The notes under the pieces were generated by a model that did no database searches, had not been told where the DNA came from, and saw only the letters and a program-made list of their open reading frames with translations. From assembly GCF_018294505.1 (NCBI RefSeq), contig NC_057798.1, forward strand, positions 370,118,199 to 370,182,198: a stretch of 64,000 nt of DNA, given 5' to 3'. Positions 1-12,147 of this stretch are shown here, in pieces; positions within the stretch are counted from its first letter, which is position 1; the number at the start of each line of letters is the position of its first letter. A program made the translations under genes and the position numbers. This DNA comes from Triticum aestivum. Its lineage: Eukaryota; Streptophyta; Magnoliopsida; Poales; Poaceae.

Positions 1-2658
1 TGTCGCCATCCATAAGGACTCGCGTGAGGTGGAATCCGTTGATGATTGGGTCTAGGACCAATGCAGCTGAACTGCTGTGACGGATGCTGGTAGGGTGATC
101 CCTACGATCAAAGGTGATTGGATAGGCTGACCATGGGTTGAATTTTGTGGTGACTGGCTCCATCGCATAGACGTCCCGTAGTGCTCGCTTCCGTTCCCAT
201 TTGGGAATGTGGGTGGCGTAGATCATATTGACCGTTTTCACCTAGGGAAGAAATTTCTTCTGTCCCCCCGTGTTCGGACGCCGGGACTCCTTGTTCTCGG
301 CCTCTATTTTACCGGCATGTTTGAACACCCAACAGTCTCTATTAGTGTGGTTTGCTGACTTATCCGGGGTGCCATGAATTTGGCATGAGCGATCAAGTAT
401 GCGGTCCAGACTGGACGGTCCCTGATTGTTTCTTTTGAATGCCTTTTTCTGCTGACTGGATTTTGAGCCACTGAATCCGGCGTTGACTGTCGTGTCTTCA
501 GTGTTGTCGCTGTTGTTCTGTTGGTTATGTCTGTTGCGCCGTGGCTTGCCGTTATTGTCGCGGACATCTGAAGTGCCGAAATTTATTGGCGTGGTGCTAC
601 TGTGAGCCAACCAGCTGTCCTTGCCTGTGCAAAAGCGGGTCATGAGTGTCGTGAGGGCCTCCATGGACTTCGGTTTTTCCTGGCCGAGGTGTCGGGCGAG
701 CCATTCGTCGCGGATATTATGCTTAAAGGCCGCCAGGGCTTCGGTGTCCGGACAGTCGACAATTTGGTTCTTTTTGGTTAGGAACCGAGTCCAGAATTTC
801 CTGGCTGACTCTCCGGGCTGTTGGGTAATGTGACTCAAGTCATCAGCATCCGGTGGTCGCACGTACATGCCTTGGAAGTTGTCGAGGAACGCGTCCTCCA
901 GGTTTTCCCAACTGCCGATGGAATTTTCCGGTAGGCTATTTAGCCAGTGCCGGGCCGATCCTTTGAGTTTAAGGGGAAGATACTTGATGGCGTGTAGATT
1001 GTCATCGCAGGCCATGTGAATGTGGAGAAGGAAATCTTCGATCCATACTGTGGGGTCCGTTGTGCCATCGTATGATTCGATGTTTACAGGTTTAAACCCT
1101 TCTAGGAATTCGTGATCCATCACTTCGTCAGTGAAGCAGAGGGGGAGTGCGGCGCCTCTATGCCGGGCTATGTGGCTACGCAGTTCGAATGAGTCTGGTT
1201 GGCTGTATTCGGCCCGGCCGGACTTGTCGATAGTGTATCCGGCGTGACGATCATCGTTACGTGTTGGGGCGCGCCCCCACGATCAGTAGATCGATCTTGG
1301 CTATCCTGCCTTGTTTTCCAGTATATCTTGCAGGTCCTGCCTATTGCCCCGTGCCGTAGTGTATTGGCGTAGGGGTGCAGGCTGGTATTCGGGCTGATAC
1401 GTTGTTTTATCCTGGCCACGAGGTGGCCGGTCAGCCGTGTGGCGCTCGAGTCCATATTCTTGGACTACCAGGACTTCAGTCCATCTGTTTGTGAGCAGGT
1501 CTTGATCATCTTGGAGCTGCTGCTGCTTCTTTTTTAGGCTCCTCGCAGTGGCCATAAGCCGGCGCTTGAAGCGCTCCTGTTCTACGGGGTCCTCAGGCAC
1601 GCCGAACTCGTCGTCACCGAGGCTAATCTCGTCTTCAGAGGGGGCATGTAGTTGTCCTCCTCCGGGTATCCATCCGTCGCCTGTTCATTTGGGCTTACCC
1701 GCCTGTCTTCCTGTTCGGCCTGCTCGAAGGTAGGCTGATCGGGGTTGTATTCGTCTTCGGCTCCATCCGGATTGTCTTCGTCTCCCGTGCCGGTATTGCT
1801 GTGGCGGGGCTTGGAGCGGTGCCGACGGCGCCCATGCTTTGCTTTCTTCCTTGAGGGGTTATCCTCCCTTGCCTCATCGCCATTGGTTTCTTTCAGAGTG
1901 TCCACCGTATATATATCATATTAGGAGGTGGCTGTCCACCACCCCGTGGGCGGTGGTTCCTGTTCTTCTCCTACATCGTCGTCCACACCGTCGATGTCTT
2001 CAGAGTCGAAGTCAAGCACGTCGGTCAAATCATCGATCGTGGCAATGAAGTGGGTGGTGGGTGGGCAACGAATTCCCTCGTCGCCTGCTTCCCACTCGAG
2101 TCGGACATAGTTCGGCCAAGAGTCTCCTGACAAAGAGAGAGAGACTTTAATGAGTTCAGCATGTCGCCAAAGGGATTCGGCGGGCTCGGGGGTGCGCGGT
2201 CCGAAACCTACAGCCGGACACAAGTCCGGGGGTCCGGAGACACAGGCTTCCTTGGGGGTGAAGTCAGTGTTCGGCTCTACCCCCGATGGGTGTGCGGCCT
2301 CAGGGGTGGGGTCTATCCACGCGTCCCCGGCTGACGCAATCTGCCCCGGATTTAGGTCCGAAGCTTCTGCAGGCGCGATATCCTGAGTATTGTGTGCTAT
2401 CAAGTCTAAGCCGTGCTCATCATGACTGTTCGGCGCTCCTGGCGCAGGCCCGAATCCGCCGAAGATTAAGTCTCCGCGGATATCGGCCGTCTAGTTCAAG
2501 TTTCCGAACCTGACCTGATGGCCAGGGGCGTAGCTGTCGATCTGCTCTAGGTGGCCAAGCGAATTGGCCCGCAGTGCGAAGCCGCCGAACACGAAGATCT
2601 GTCCGGGGAGAAAAGTCTCACCCTGGACCACATGGTTGTTGATGATTGAAGGAGCCAT
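1..2658 (-). pseudogene. Fatima-like gag-pol, N-terminal part, disrupted
   Basis: The likely polyprotein start is the ATG at 2656-2658, just inside the 5' LTR. The longest open piece is the gag core at 242-1123 (293 codons), with the retrotransposon gag pattern WLNSLP ... NFQG ... FWTRF and a C-terminal stretch CQIHGTPDKSANHTNRDC that serves as the zinc-knuckle-like region. Toward position 1 the frame enters the protease-proximal region. Lesions seen: stops at 2491-2493, 1921-1923 and 242-244, a frameshift near 1625, and further frame changes between 1140 and 1460. In this family gag packages the RNA. This copy cannot make the protein. Confidence 0.8.
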
Positions 2659-2706
2659 CGAGCCTTTGCAGCGACGACACAGAGGAACTCTCAATGAAAG
2701 CACCAA

Positions 2707-3184
2707 TGTCGGTGTCAAAACCGGCAGATCTCGGGTAGGCGGTCCCGATCTGTGCGTCTAAGGCTAATGGTAACAGGAGGCATGGGACACGATGTTTTAC
2801 CCAGGTTCGGGCCCTCTCGATGGAGGTAAAACCCTACTTCCTGCTTGATTGATCTTGATGATATGAGTATTACAAGAGTTGATCTACCACGAGATCGTAG
2901 AGGCTAAACCCTAGAAGCTAGCCTATGATGATTATGATTGTCCTTATACGGACCAAACCCTCCAGTTTATATAGACACCGTAGGGGCTAGGGTTTACACA
3001 GAGTCGGTTACAAAGAAGGAGATCTAATATCCGGATCGCCAAGCTTGTCTTCCACGCAAAGGAGAGTCCCATCTGGACACAGGACTAAGTCTTGAGTCTT
3101 GAGTCTTGTATCTTCACGTCCCAACAGTCCGGCCAAAGTATATAGTCCGGCTGTCCGGATACCCCTTAATCCAGGACTCCCTCA
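2707..3184 (-). repeat. 5' LTR of the Fatima-like element (478 bp)
   Basis: The LTR is bounded by TG and CA. On the minus strand a TATA-like TATATAAAC (plus-strand 2965-2973) sits about mid-LTR, as expected for the U3/R boundary. The second Fatima-like LTR at 33641-34113 aligns along its length but is visibly diverged, so the two come from separate insertions. Confidence 0.85.
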
Positions 3185-4451
3185 GTGGCCACGACAGGGG
3201 GTGCGCCTTCCTATACTGGGCGCGCCCCTGACCCTCGTGGGCCCCTCGTAAGGTGGTTGCTGCTATTCTTTTTCCGAAAGAAAGCTAATTTTTGGAAAAA
3301 AATCTTGGCGAAGGTTTCAATCCAATCGGAGTTATGGAGCTCTGGATATAAAAGAAACGGTGCCAGGGCAAAATCTAGGAGCGCAGAAACAAAGAGAGAC
3401 AGAGGGACAGATCCAATCTCGGAGGAGATCTCACCAATCCCACGCCATGTGATCCGAGGACCAGAGGGGAAACCCTTCTCCCATCTAGGGAGAAGGTCAA
3501 GGAAGAAGAAGAAGAAGGGGGGCTCTCTCCCCCTTGCTTCCGGTGGCATCGGAATGCCACTGGGAGCCATCATCATCACCGTGATCTTCACCAATACCTC
3601 CATCATCTTCACCAACATCTCCACTACCTTCCCCCATCTGTCTACGGTGGTCCACTCTCCTGCAACCCGCTGTACCCTCTACTTGAACATGGTGCTTTAT
3701 GCTTCATATTATTATCCAATGATGTGTTGCCATCCTATGATGTCTGAGTAGATTTTCGTTGTCCTATCGATGATTGATGAATTGCTATGATTGGTTTAAT
3801 TTGCTTGTGGTTATGTTGCTGTCCTATTGTGCCCTCCGTGTCGCGCAAGCGTGAGGGATTCCCGCTGTAGGGTGTTGCAATACATTCATGATTCTCTTAT
3901 AGTGGGTTGCTTGAGTAACAGAAGCATAAACCCGAGTAAGGGGGTTGTGGCGTATGGGTTAAAGGGGACTTGATGCTTTAATGCTATGGTTGGGTTTTAC
4001 CTTAATGATCTTTAGTAGTTGCGGATGCTTGCTAGAGTTCCAATCTTAAGTGCATATGATCCAAGAAGAGAAAGTATGTTAGCTTATGCCTCTCCCACAT
4101 AAAACTTGCTATCGGTCTAGTAAAGTAGTCAATTGCTTAGGGACAATTTCACAACTCGTACCACCACTTTGCCATACTCGCTATATTTACTTTATTGCTT
4201 CTTTATCTAAACAGCCCCTACTTTTTATTCACGTGTTCTTTATTATCTTGCAAACCTATCCAACAACACCTACAAAGTCCTTCTAGTTTCGTACTTTTTC
4301 TAGGTAAAGCGAACTCTAAGCTTGCGTAGAGTCGTATCAGTGGCAGATAGGGCTTGAGAGAATATTTGTTCTACCTTTAGCTCCTCGTTGGGTTCGACAC
4401 TCTTACTTATCGAAAGAGGCTACAATTTTCCCCTACACTTGTGGGTTATCA
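3185..4451 (-). repeat. LTR-like repetitive segment, cut by the Fatima-like insertion
   Basis: On the minus strand it begins TGATAACCCACAAGTGTAGG at 4451, a sequence I recognise as the start of a common Triticeae LTR-type repeat, and it runs without an interpretable gene to 3185, where the Fatima-like LTR begins. A C-rich, promoter-like part lies at the 3185-3500 side. The open frames here are low-complexity (poly-His/Ile/Thr stretches) and not convincing. The family name is not certain, and the other half of the parent element is not visible. Confidence 0.5.
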
Positions 4452-4767
4452 CGCCGCTCTCAGTCCTCAAAGCCGTCATGGTATGAGGATGCCGCCGAAG
4501 CGCCCCATCGGAGGGTGTGGCGACGCCGGGGCTGCTGAAGCACCGGAGCATGGCGTGGAGATGGAGACAGAGGTTGCCGTCACCGGCGGCGAGTTATGGC
4601 TGCACCCTGGCGTCGTCGATGGTGTCGAGCTTCCACAGCCAAAGGCGGAGTTCCACACCGACTCTGGTGATGACTCGGGCGATGACTCCGACGACCACTC
4701 GGGCGATGACTCCGACGACGACGGACAACTGGTTAGTCATATATACCCATTTATGTGCCAAATAGAT

Positions 4768-5836
4768 CCTAGGGTGATGCTGAGCATCCCAAAGTCATCC
4801 CCATGGACCTACCTACATCTCCCACGACACCACTTGGACCAATGACAAGAGCTCGAGCAAAGGCTATCAAAGATAAGGTGAACTCGCTCCTCTCCGAACT
4901 TCCACTTTCTACTTATGAGACATGGCTACTACCTCATACGGAGACCCTATGTGTGATCAGTTTGGAGGAAAGCCACATATCAGCTACACCCAATGGACAA
5001 GATGGCGAGGACACCATGTTCAATGGACAAGAAGAAGGACTGCTCGAAACTCCCAGTCATCGGACAACTGATGTCACTCGGACGTGCGACGCCTGGAGGC
5101 TCCAACAGGCCAGCCAAGTCCCAGCCCGCGCACGCTCCAGCGTCTGGACGTCTGAGCAACACCAGACGACCGACACCTCCCAGCGTCCGAACGACCGGCA
5201 CCACCACACCCGAGCCAAAACGTCAGAAGTATGGAGATCTCCGGATGACCGACGGACCGGAAGACCGACCTCGACCGAACGACCGACAAGTCCTGACTAG
5301 AGCCAAAACATCGGACGTCCGACCGGCACTGGACGTTCAGACTCTCGTGAGCCTTCGAACGATCGGTGACCGTCGGATGTACGACGCCTGTGCGTGATCA
5401 AGTGTTGGGCCGAAGCCCAGTTACCCCTTCGTGACACTAGATTATATATAGACCTCCTCCTCCCTCTCTCTAGGGTTAGCAATGGTTTAGCTCATTTGTC
5501 AGATAGAGCTTTGCTCATCCATCTGGATCTACTCCACCGAGAGAGACCGTTCCCTCTTCAGAGAAGATCCTCTTTGGATTCAAGACCCCTTCATGGGAAA
5601 ACCCCTCAAGACCTCCTCATGGAGATGAACTAGTTACCACTTCTATTGTCCTTTGTTGGATTCGGATCGTGTATCTCTTTGTGTTTTGAGGATCTAGCAC
5701 ATGTGTAATCGAATCTTGTTGGTTTGAGTGATTCTCTTGTGTTTCCCCTCGTGTTTTCCCCTTGTGTTCTTCATGTTCTTCGTAGGATTCCCTCCAATCG
5801 TGAAAGATCGGGCCGCTAGGGTTCGACCCTACATCA
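4768..5836 (+). mobile_element. Gypsy 3' fragment (pol C-terminus plus LTR) inside the intron
   Basis: From about 4800 the plus strand encodes a proline/threonine stretch followed by GPMTRARAKAI, which I recognise as the C-terminal tail of a Triticeae Gypsy polyprotein. It is followed by non-coding sequence with a TATA-like TATATATAG (5444-5452) and an LTR-like end, ...GGGTTCGACCCTACATCA, at 5836. The left side is truncated, so this is a decayed remnant, not a whole element. The exact LTR start (about 5070) is uncertain. Confidence 0.55.
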
Positions 5837-6257
5837 TAGGGTTTCTCTGGTTACTCCTGCCTCCCCCTTTTTGGAATATAAATCCTATGGTTATGTTCCC
5901 CCAATCCATGAAATCTGAGTAAGTTTCGTTAGATCCGTGTAGTGTATTGATTGTTTGAATGGTACAAGTGATAAGTGATTAGTTGCTTCATCCGTGCAGA
6001 TGATTTCTGCTAGTAATCTGACTAGGGTTAATGTTCATGCTAATAATTCCTAGCCAGGACTTGACAATTGATTTTGAATGACCTACATATGTTTGTGCCA
6101 TTATTTTCTCCAAGATTGGTCTGTACATAGACAAATGTGCTTAAAAATCGAACCATAATCTCTGGATATGTATAAATAAACAACCATAAATTCCTAATCC
6201 TACTTCATGGCATGTAAACATTGATTTGATGCCAAATTTGTTTTACTATTTGTATAG
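5837..6257 (+). other. Remainder of the intron
   Basis: AT-rich sequence between the Gypsy remnant and exon 2. It ends in a polypyrimidine-poor but usable acceptor (TTTGTATAG). I see no coding or structured feature. Confidence 0.4.
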
Positions 6258-6700
6258 GTGCTGTCTAACGATGTGGACAATGAGGATGAAGATGGCCAGA
6301 GGAGGTATAAGAGGCAAATCCTGAGGGAGCTTTATGCAGGAAAGCATAACGGGCGTATTAGGACCTGGAATGGCGGCTATCGATGCTAATTTTGCAACCA
6401 CAAGCTTCATGACACGTATCTAAGTGTTCTAGCGCATGCAAGAGGATGGGCCGTTGGCTCCTTCAAGCAGAAGTATTCTCGCAGGGTGGCGCACGGCGCG
6501 TACGCGAGTACCTGGAGAAGCTTCAGGATCGTGCCGGCATGTGAGATGAGATGTGGGATCGAACTATGTACGCTTGAGTATGCTTAATGACGGTTGAACT
6601 ATGTACTTATGGTTGAACTATGCTTGTGTACGTGTACACTTATTATCTATGTCTGAGTATGTTTAATCTATGTTTACTTATGACTAACCGTGGGATGGAT

Positions 6701-7233
6701 GCCATCATATCACAAAACCCCACACTCCCAGTAATAAGTGGTCTGGTAAAATAAACGGACAAGCAACCATCACATCCCTCTGTCTTTTTTGCATTTCATC
6801 TCTCTGCATTTACTTTGTCCGGTTCATCTCGCACACTCGATCCCTAGCTACTACTCCTAGTATCCCTAGCTACTACTCGTAGGGCTAGTTCTTTTGGCGG
6901 CTTAAAAAATAAGTCGTCTCTTCCCCAGCTTTTCCCATAAGACTAGTCACAGTGGGGAGTAACATAAGGCACCTCACTCATTCATTTGGGCTTCTAAACT
7001 ACAACTGTCCTAGTTTATTAGTCACAATTGTAATTTGTGCTAAATTTTGACCAAAAGTTTAACTGACAAAATGTAAGTGCAGGTCAGCAAAAATTATATC
7101 GTTGGATGGGTATTTGAGCATAGGGTTCAATGATATAATTTTTTGTGACATGCATAAACATTCTTAGTTAAATATTTGGTCAAAATTTGGTAAAAATTAC
7201 AAAGGGGACCAATAAACCAGCACGAAGGTAGTA
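6701..7233. repeat. Copy A of a 0.5-kb block duplicated at 44908-45410
   Basis: The two copies share the same order: a segment with tandem CCTAGCTACTACT, the left arm of a fold-back MITE (AGTTCTTTTGGCGGCTTA), a second short MITE-like stretch (ACTAGTCACAGTGG), and a TA-flanked Mariner-type MITE. Copy A ends at the MITE's target site and lacks the right arm of the fold-back element that copy B has. Confidence 0.8.
7002..7231. mobile_element. Mariner-type MITE (copy A)
   Basis: It is flanked by TA (7000-7001 and 7232-7233). The termini are imperfect inverted repeats: CAACTGTCCTAGTTTATTAGTC at the left, and at the right a sequence whose complement starts CTACCTTCGTGCTGG. The inside is AT-rich with an internal inverted pair around ATTATATC. 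It is non-coding. Copy B (45211-45408) is about 32 bp shorter. Confidence 0.7.
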
Positions 7234-7670
7234 CCTCAATCACACACGTTTCCCAAAATTGGAACCATGTGCAATGACTTTCATTTTGTCTGTTGCGTCA
7301 ATGACACACGGTTGGCTCTAGCAAGCCGTCGCCTCCAAAATTCTTTGTGGGACAGAAAACCCTCACCACCCAATTCAAAAAAGAAAAAAGAAAACCCTCA
7401 CCATCCCCACGTCACAAAAACCCTCACCCCGCCCGCCACCCCTCCGATCCCCATTCACACCTGCACAAGCTCCTCCGTGATGCATGTCACCACCTATCGC
7501 GGCGGTAACCACTAAGCTCGCCGCCTGCCGCTGCCAGGCTGCCGACAAAGCCCACCGTAATTCGCCACTTCCACTTGCCGCCGCCTATCGCCATCGAGTT
7601 TCTCGACGCTACTCACGATCGACCTAGCTCCGCTCGGTTGGACAATCTGTCGTACTGAGGGTTCTTTCTC

Positions 7671-10466
7671 ATGGACAACAAGGTAACAAATTTAATGAGA
7701 TATTATCTCATCTCTTATTCCAGTTCATCTGCCTTCTTTAATCACCCGACTGAAATCACCGTGAATTCAGTTTTATTCGGGCTGATTTGAGGGTTTTCTT
7801 TCGTTCATAGAGTGTACAGTGCGCGAACACATCAGGACTTTGTGGCCTTCGCCAGACATTCCATCTCACCGTACCAGATGACTTGAGGATGCGCACGGTA
7901 TGTTCAATCTCACCCTAAATCGGTTGGTATGGCCTACTTTCCTGAACATATTCTAAATATTGCTACATTTGGATAAAAGGTGCCACATGCACCATATACG
8001 TCAAAGGGTTTTCCCCCTTTCTTTCTATATTAGGCAAATTAATGATGTATTGTTCTTTCGATTACTCTCATATTTCCATGACATCATGTTTACCCTATCT
8101 GTTTATTTATAGATTTTTGTCCTTTGATTTCAACTGATGTATAGTTCTTTCAATTTGGGCCCGTATTTGCATTATACCATATTTTCTTTGACAATCCTAC
8201 AATTTTCTAGAGTGCGTCCCTTGCTATGCAACAGAATCTTAGTGCACAATCTTTCCCTTTACATAAATCAAGACTGCAGGGAAGTCATACCGAACCATGG
8301 ATTTACAATAGTTGCTACTATAAGACTTGATGAACGTGGTGACTCCTATTTTGGCACTGGCCTTTGGAAAGAAATTTATAAGTTTTATGTACTAAAAGCT
8401 GGCATTATAATTGGACTGCACATAAAAGGGCCTGGTCATGAGATATGTGCTAACTTCCCCGACGATACCATCCGTCCAGACTTTGTTCCAAGTAAGTTTT
8501 CTTTTCAAGTATCTGCATGTTGACTTACCCAGCAATATCAAATGAATTGTGTAGTACTTAAGCAACCAATTGTTAATCCATTTTCTTACTATATTCCTAT
8601 CTAATAACTTCTAGTTACCAATACACTTTTCTATTGCCCCGTTTTAACTAAATATTCCATGTACTCCCACTTCTATCAGAAAGCGCCACCGACAAGGAGA
8701 CTCCGGAGGTGGAGAATGGGGCTGCCAACAAGCAGAGGCAGGGCAAGCAAGAACCGCAAGCGACTAGCAGGCCTAGACTTCATCAGCAACCTCCCTGATG
8801 ATATGTTGACAGTCATCATCTCCCTCCTCCCAATCAAATATGGAGCGCGGACAACCGTCCTTTCCCGGTGGTGGCGCCCCCTATGGAACTCCGCCCCTCT
8901 TGACCTCATCGACACCCACGAGCTCTACCATGGCTATTGCAAAATCTTGGATGAGTTCTCCAAGATCCTCAGCAGTCACCTTGGCCCAACCAGAGGCCTT
9001 AGAATGGGAAAGTTCCGTTCCAACGGCAAGGACCAAGCCAAGCTTGATGACTGGTTCTGATCCCTTGCCCTAGATCAGCTCGAGGAGCTCACTTTTGATG
9101 ATGGGCATATGCGCTCGCTGCCAACGTCTGCGCTCCACCTCGCGCCCATGCCGCGCGTCGCCAAGTTCAGGAACTGCCACCCCCCCTTAATGACGTGCCC
9201 GCTCTTATTCTACCACGACTGAAGCACGTCAAGCTTGTCGTCGTCTGCCTCCCAAATGGTGACATGGAGCGCCTGCTCCATGATTGTACTGCAGTCGAGT
9301 ACCTTCGTCTTCAGGGGATTAATGGGTTGAGTAGCTTCCACTTCACCTTCACAACTCTCCGGACTATTTATGTGTGTTGCTGATGCAGCAGGAAGACATC
9401 AAAAGATGTGTACCATGATATTGTCATTGAGGACACACCTGCACTTGAGAGATTACTTGTAGTTGATCAAGAAGGTCCAACAAGAATCACTGTCATTTCT
9501 GTGCCGAAATTGACAGTGGTGGGCTACTCGTCTGACAAATACTCCGAACTTGTTATTGGATCCACACCCGTTCAGGTACAACAGATGCCTTCTACCTCTC
9601 CTTCTACAAATTAACATTATTTCTAATTTTGAAGATGTTTGTTTGTCTGTCATCCTGAAAACGATTATGACAAACTTGACCCCGAAACTACGCACAGTGA
9701 AGGTCTTGGCACTAGAATCTATCGGCCCTAACCTGGAGCAAGTTGTCAAATTTCCTGAGATGCTTTCCGTGCCTGGAGAAGCTATGTATCGAGGTGATGT
9801 TCCTTCCCTGTTAAATGTTAACCATAAGGGAGTTAAATTTGTCACACCTTTTTCCAGGTTTACAATGACAATGTACTACGATTTCTGAAGGATTCTTTTG
9901 GAGGATTTCAGTACATACATGTCCCCCCATATTGGTTGCTTGATCCATATGGTTACAATCCATAAGCATTTCTCCTTTGGATTCATCTATACCAGTTTTC
10001 TTAGGGAACTTTTCATCCACTCCAACCTCTTGTAAAGAAGGCTAAATTTTTCTAGAATTTGTAATCAAATGCCCATGTTAATCATGTCAGATCGAAGATG
10101 GCATGTTAGTGCATTTTACAAATCCTACAAACCAAATAGGCCTGTAGTAGTGTTCAAAACTGCATGTAGGCACTAACACATTTTCTTATTTTGCAGATAC
10201 GATTGGGCCCAGTAGTGGATAATGTGATACAATATAACAATCACGTCGAATGCCTAGATCTGCATCTCTCAGAAATTAATTTGAACTCCTACCGAGGGAC
10301 CTTACCAGAGATTATATTCGCCAAGTTCTTTGCTGTCAGAGCAAGGGTGCTAAAGGTAATGAGGTTTGCCCTACATTTATTTCGCAAAAATGAAATGTTT
10401 GTTGAACAGCACCAGCGCTTGCGACAGAATGGAATAGGCTCCGAAAATGTTGAATTTCATTTTTGA
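7671..10466 (+). pseudogene. B3-like exons joined to an F-box/FBD gene, disrupted
   Basis: Exon 1 is ATG GAC AAC AAG (7671-7682) before GTAACA. Exon 2 (7811-7897) stays in frame and encodes GLCGLRQTFHLTVPDDL, like the start of a B3 DNA-binding domain. Exon 3 (about 8211-8491) encodes GLWKEIYKFYVLKAG, like the B3 'W..F...L..G' core, then a consensus donor GTAAGT. Exon 4 begins at 8680 and holds an F-box (DFISNLPDDMLTVIISLLP) followed by leucine-rich and FBD-type sequence continuing to 10466 (VECLDLHLSEINL ... FAKFFAVRARVLKVM). F-box proteins recruit substrates to SCF ubiquitin ligases. Lesions: a frame change near 8770, stops at 9058-9060 and 9381-9383, and frameshifts near 9190 and 9740. The B3 part is less certain than the F-box part. 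Confidence 0.6.
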
Positions 10467-10850
10467 ACTTCAGATGACAGAGTAATTGGAAGTCATTGTG
10501 TGAACCCCATACATGACTTCTCAGTGGCTGACCCCTTTGCAAAAATTATGAGGTTTCAAAACCAGACTTAGAAGTGGTAATATTAGTTTGAACCTCTCTG
10601 ATATCCGTGTTCAACAGATCAGCGCGAGCATTTGCAGCTAATGAGCTGAATTTTATTTCTAATATCAGTTTGAACCTTGTAATCTTCGAATTTGAGCCAT
10701 ATAACTCTAGAATTTGAACCTTGTAAAATTTCGAGCTTTTGTGGTACAATCGTTGAAATGGCATCATATGAGACTCGTATATTGGTAGCACTATTTTGAC
10801 CTTAATATGCAATGGTCTTAGATTTTAGTAACCACTCTCGAATCTGTTTA
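10467..10850. other. 3' flank of the F-box pseudogene
   Basis: AT-rich sequence with no supported feature. Short repeats of 'tttgaacctt' occur around 10590-10730. Confidence 0.3.
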
Positions 10851-11428
10851 CCTTGTCGGTCTCATAGCACACGATCTATATAGCTATCTCGACTGCGATC
10901 TTCGACATTATTGCACACAGTTGGTTTCTACAACCGTGTGCCCTATAGAGTGTAGAATTAATTATTGCTCTTGAGTGTCCATCATCACCCTTCTATGTAA
11001 CTTTGACCTCATCACCCACGGGTAAAATTATGACCGAAGTCATTCCATACACTTCGTTTTTACAAAGCTTTTTGCCAATAAACGCCCATGATTTGTCCCT
11101 CTTCTAGCCGAGGCGTGGCCAAACAAGCTGGGCGGGAAGCTAGCGCGGTAAACTACGCGGTAGCGCAGGAACAAGCTCATCGATGATACATTTGGCGCCT
11201 CTTCGAGCCCACGCGTGGTCAAACAAAATGCGTGCGGTGTGGTGTTGTCAAGCATGCACTGGAATCCTCCGCTATGAACGCCATGACAAGACGTGACGAT
11301 TACAGGCCGGCCGGCCCCCATTACAACGACCATTTAACCCTTGTGTCTCTTCAACCTTTCGATCGTGCCCCACCATTGCAAGAAGCACCACCACGAGAAA
11401 TTCTTAGAGGGTATCCTGCGCGGCTCCA

Positions 11429-12147
11429 ATGGTGCTCCGAGCGGCTGCCAACGACGAGCAGCAGTTCACCATGCATGTCGTGGTGGACACTGACAGAAGG
11501 TTCACAGACCTTTCAGTGGTGTACACCAACGACCCGGTATGGGTGGAGCACTCCATCCACATCATGTAGCTATTGCTTGCCGAGGAGAAGTACAAGGTGG
11601 TCTGGTTCGACCTCGAGTACACCCGTGCTCGTGCCGGGTCTCGTCCCAAGGTTGCCATCGCCCATTTGTGGGTGCGCCACCACGTCCTCGTCTACCACTA
11701 CTGCCTGGCCAGAAGGCCTTGCGAGCGTTTTGCTAGGTTTGTCAACATGCCCCCTACATGTTCGCTACGGTGGACATCACCAACGATGTAAAGGATCTCG
11801 AGAATTTGGGCATCGCCTGCCAGAATCTTGTCGACATCCAGGGCCAATACAAGATCTGGGGGAGCAAGGAGCATCAGAAGGACTCACTGGTTCCCCTCGC
11901 CGAGGCCATCATCAACCCCTACTACAGAGACATGAAGGATTCCTGCAACAAGGACAAGCGTGCCTGGCACTCGGCCTGGATGGAGATACTCAACAAAGCT
12001 CACTTCGCATACGCGGCCAAGGAGGCGTACACGAGCTACGACATGTACAGGCAGATCGTTGACATGAGGAAGTGCCTCCTTCCCCAAAACGGCCGGGGAT
12101 CCAGCCGGAAGCAGAGCAATGGCAAGCATCGTCGCAACAATAAGTAG
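11429..12147 (+). pseudogene. DEDD-type 3'-5' exonuclease-like protein (Werner-like fold), disrupted
   Basis: The likely start is the ATG at 11429. The frame reads through a beta-strand-rich N-terminus to VVWFDLEYT, the D-x-E of exonuclease motif I, then to TVDITNDVKDL (motif II region) and YAAKEAYTSYDMY (motif III region, where a Werner-type enzyme would have Asp and this has Glu). A basic tail (GSSRKQSNGKHRRNN) ends at 12147. Two lesions: an in-frame TAG at 11567-11569, and a frameshift near 11750 that separates motif I from motifs II and III. Grasses have many such exonuclease-like proteins. The subterminal CACTA motifs on both sides suggest this copy was carried by the transposon. The function of the family is not known to me. 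Confidence 0.65.

Larger units (their letters stand above)
1..3184 (-). mobile_element. Gypsy LTR retrotransposon, Fatima-like, 5' part (runs off the left edge)
   Basis: The element lies on the minus strand: its 5' LTR is at 2707-3184, and the gag and protease-side coding region extends leftward out of the window. The LTR reads TGAGGGAGTCC... to ...ACACCGACA on the minus strand, and the sequence right after it (ATTGGTGCTTTCATTGAG) is the usual start of the internal region in this family. The gag region resembles Triticeae Fatima elements, as I recall them. A second, more decayed copy with the same order and strand is at 30169-34113. The 3' LTR is not in the window, so the target-site duplication cannot be tested; its right half would be gtggc at 3185-3189. 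Confidence 0.85.
4489..6544 (+). pseudogene. Two-exon gene fragment with an XS-type zinc-finger-like exon
   Basis: Exon 1 (4489-4731, 81 codons from ATG) encodes an acidic, low-complexity tail of repeated Gly-Asp-Asp-Ser. A donor (CTG|GTTAGT) follows. Exon 2 begins after the acceptor TTTGTATAG at 6258, in the same phase, and encodes an acidic/basic linker and then a Cys-x2-Cys motif (RC.FC) and a downstream His, similar to the zf-XS fold of plant XS/XH proteins. The position after the first Cys is a stop (TAA 6387-6389), and a frameshift near 6508 precedes the apparent natural stop (6542-6544). The matching phases support one gene. The 1.5-kb intron holds a Gypsy fragment. The zf-XS assignment is from pattern only. 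Confidence 0.5.

Noticed and set aside
3185..3751. 188-codon plus frame beginning in the LTR-like segment
   Set aside because: Low complexity (poly-Lys and poly-Ile/Thr); the segment is a repeat on the minus strand.
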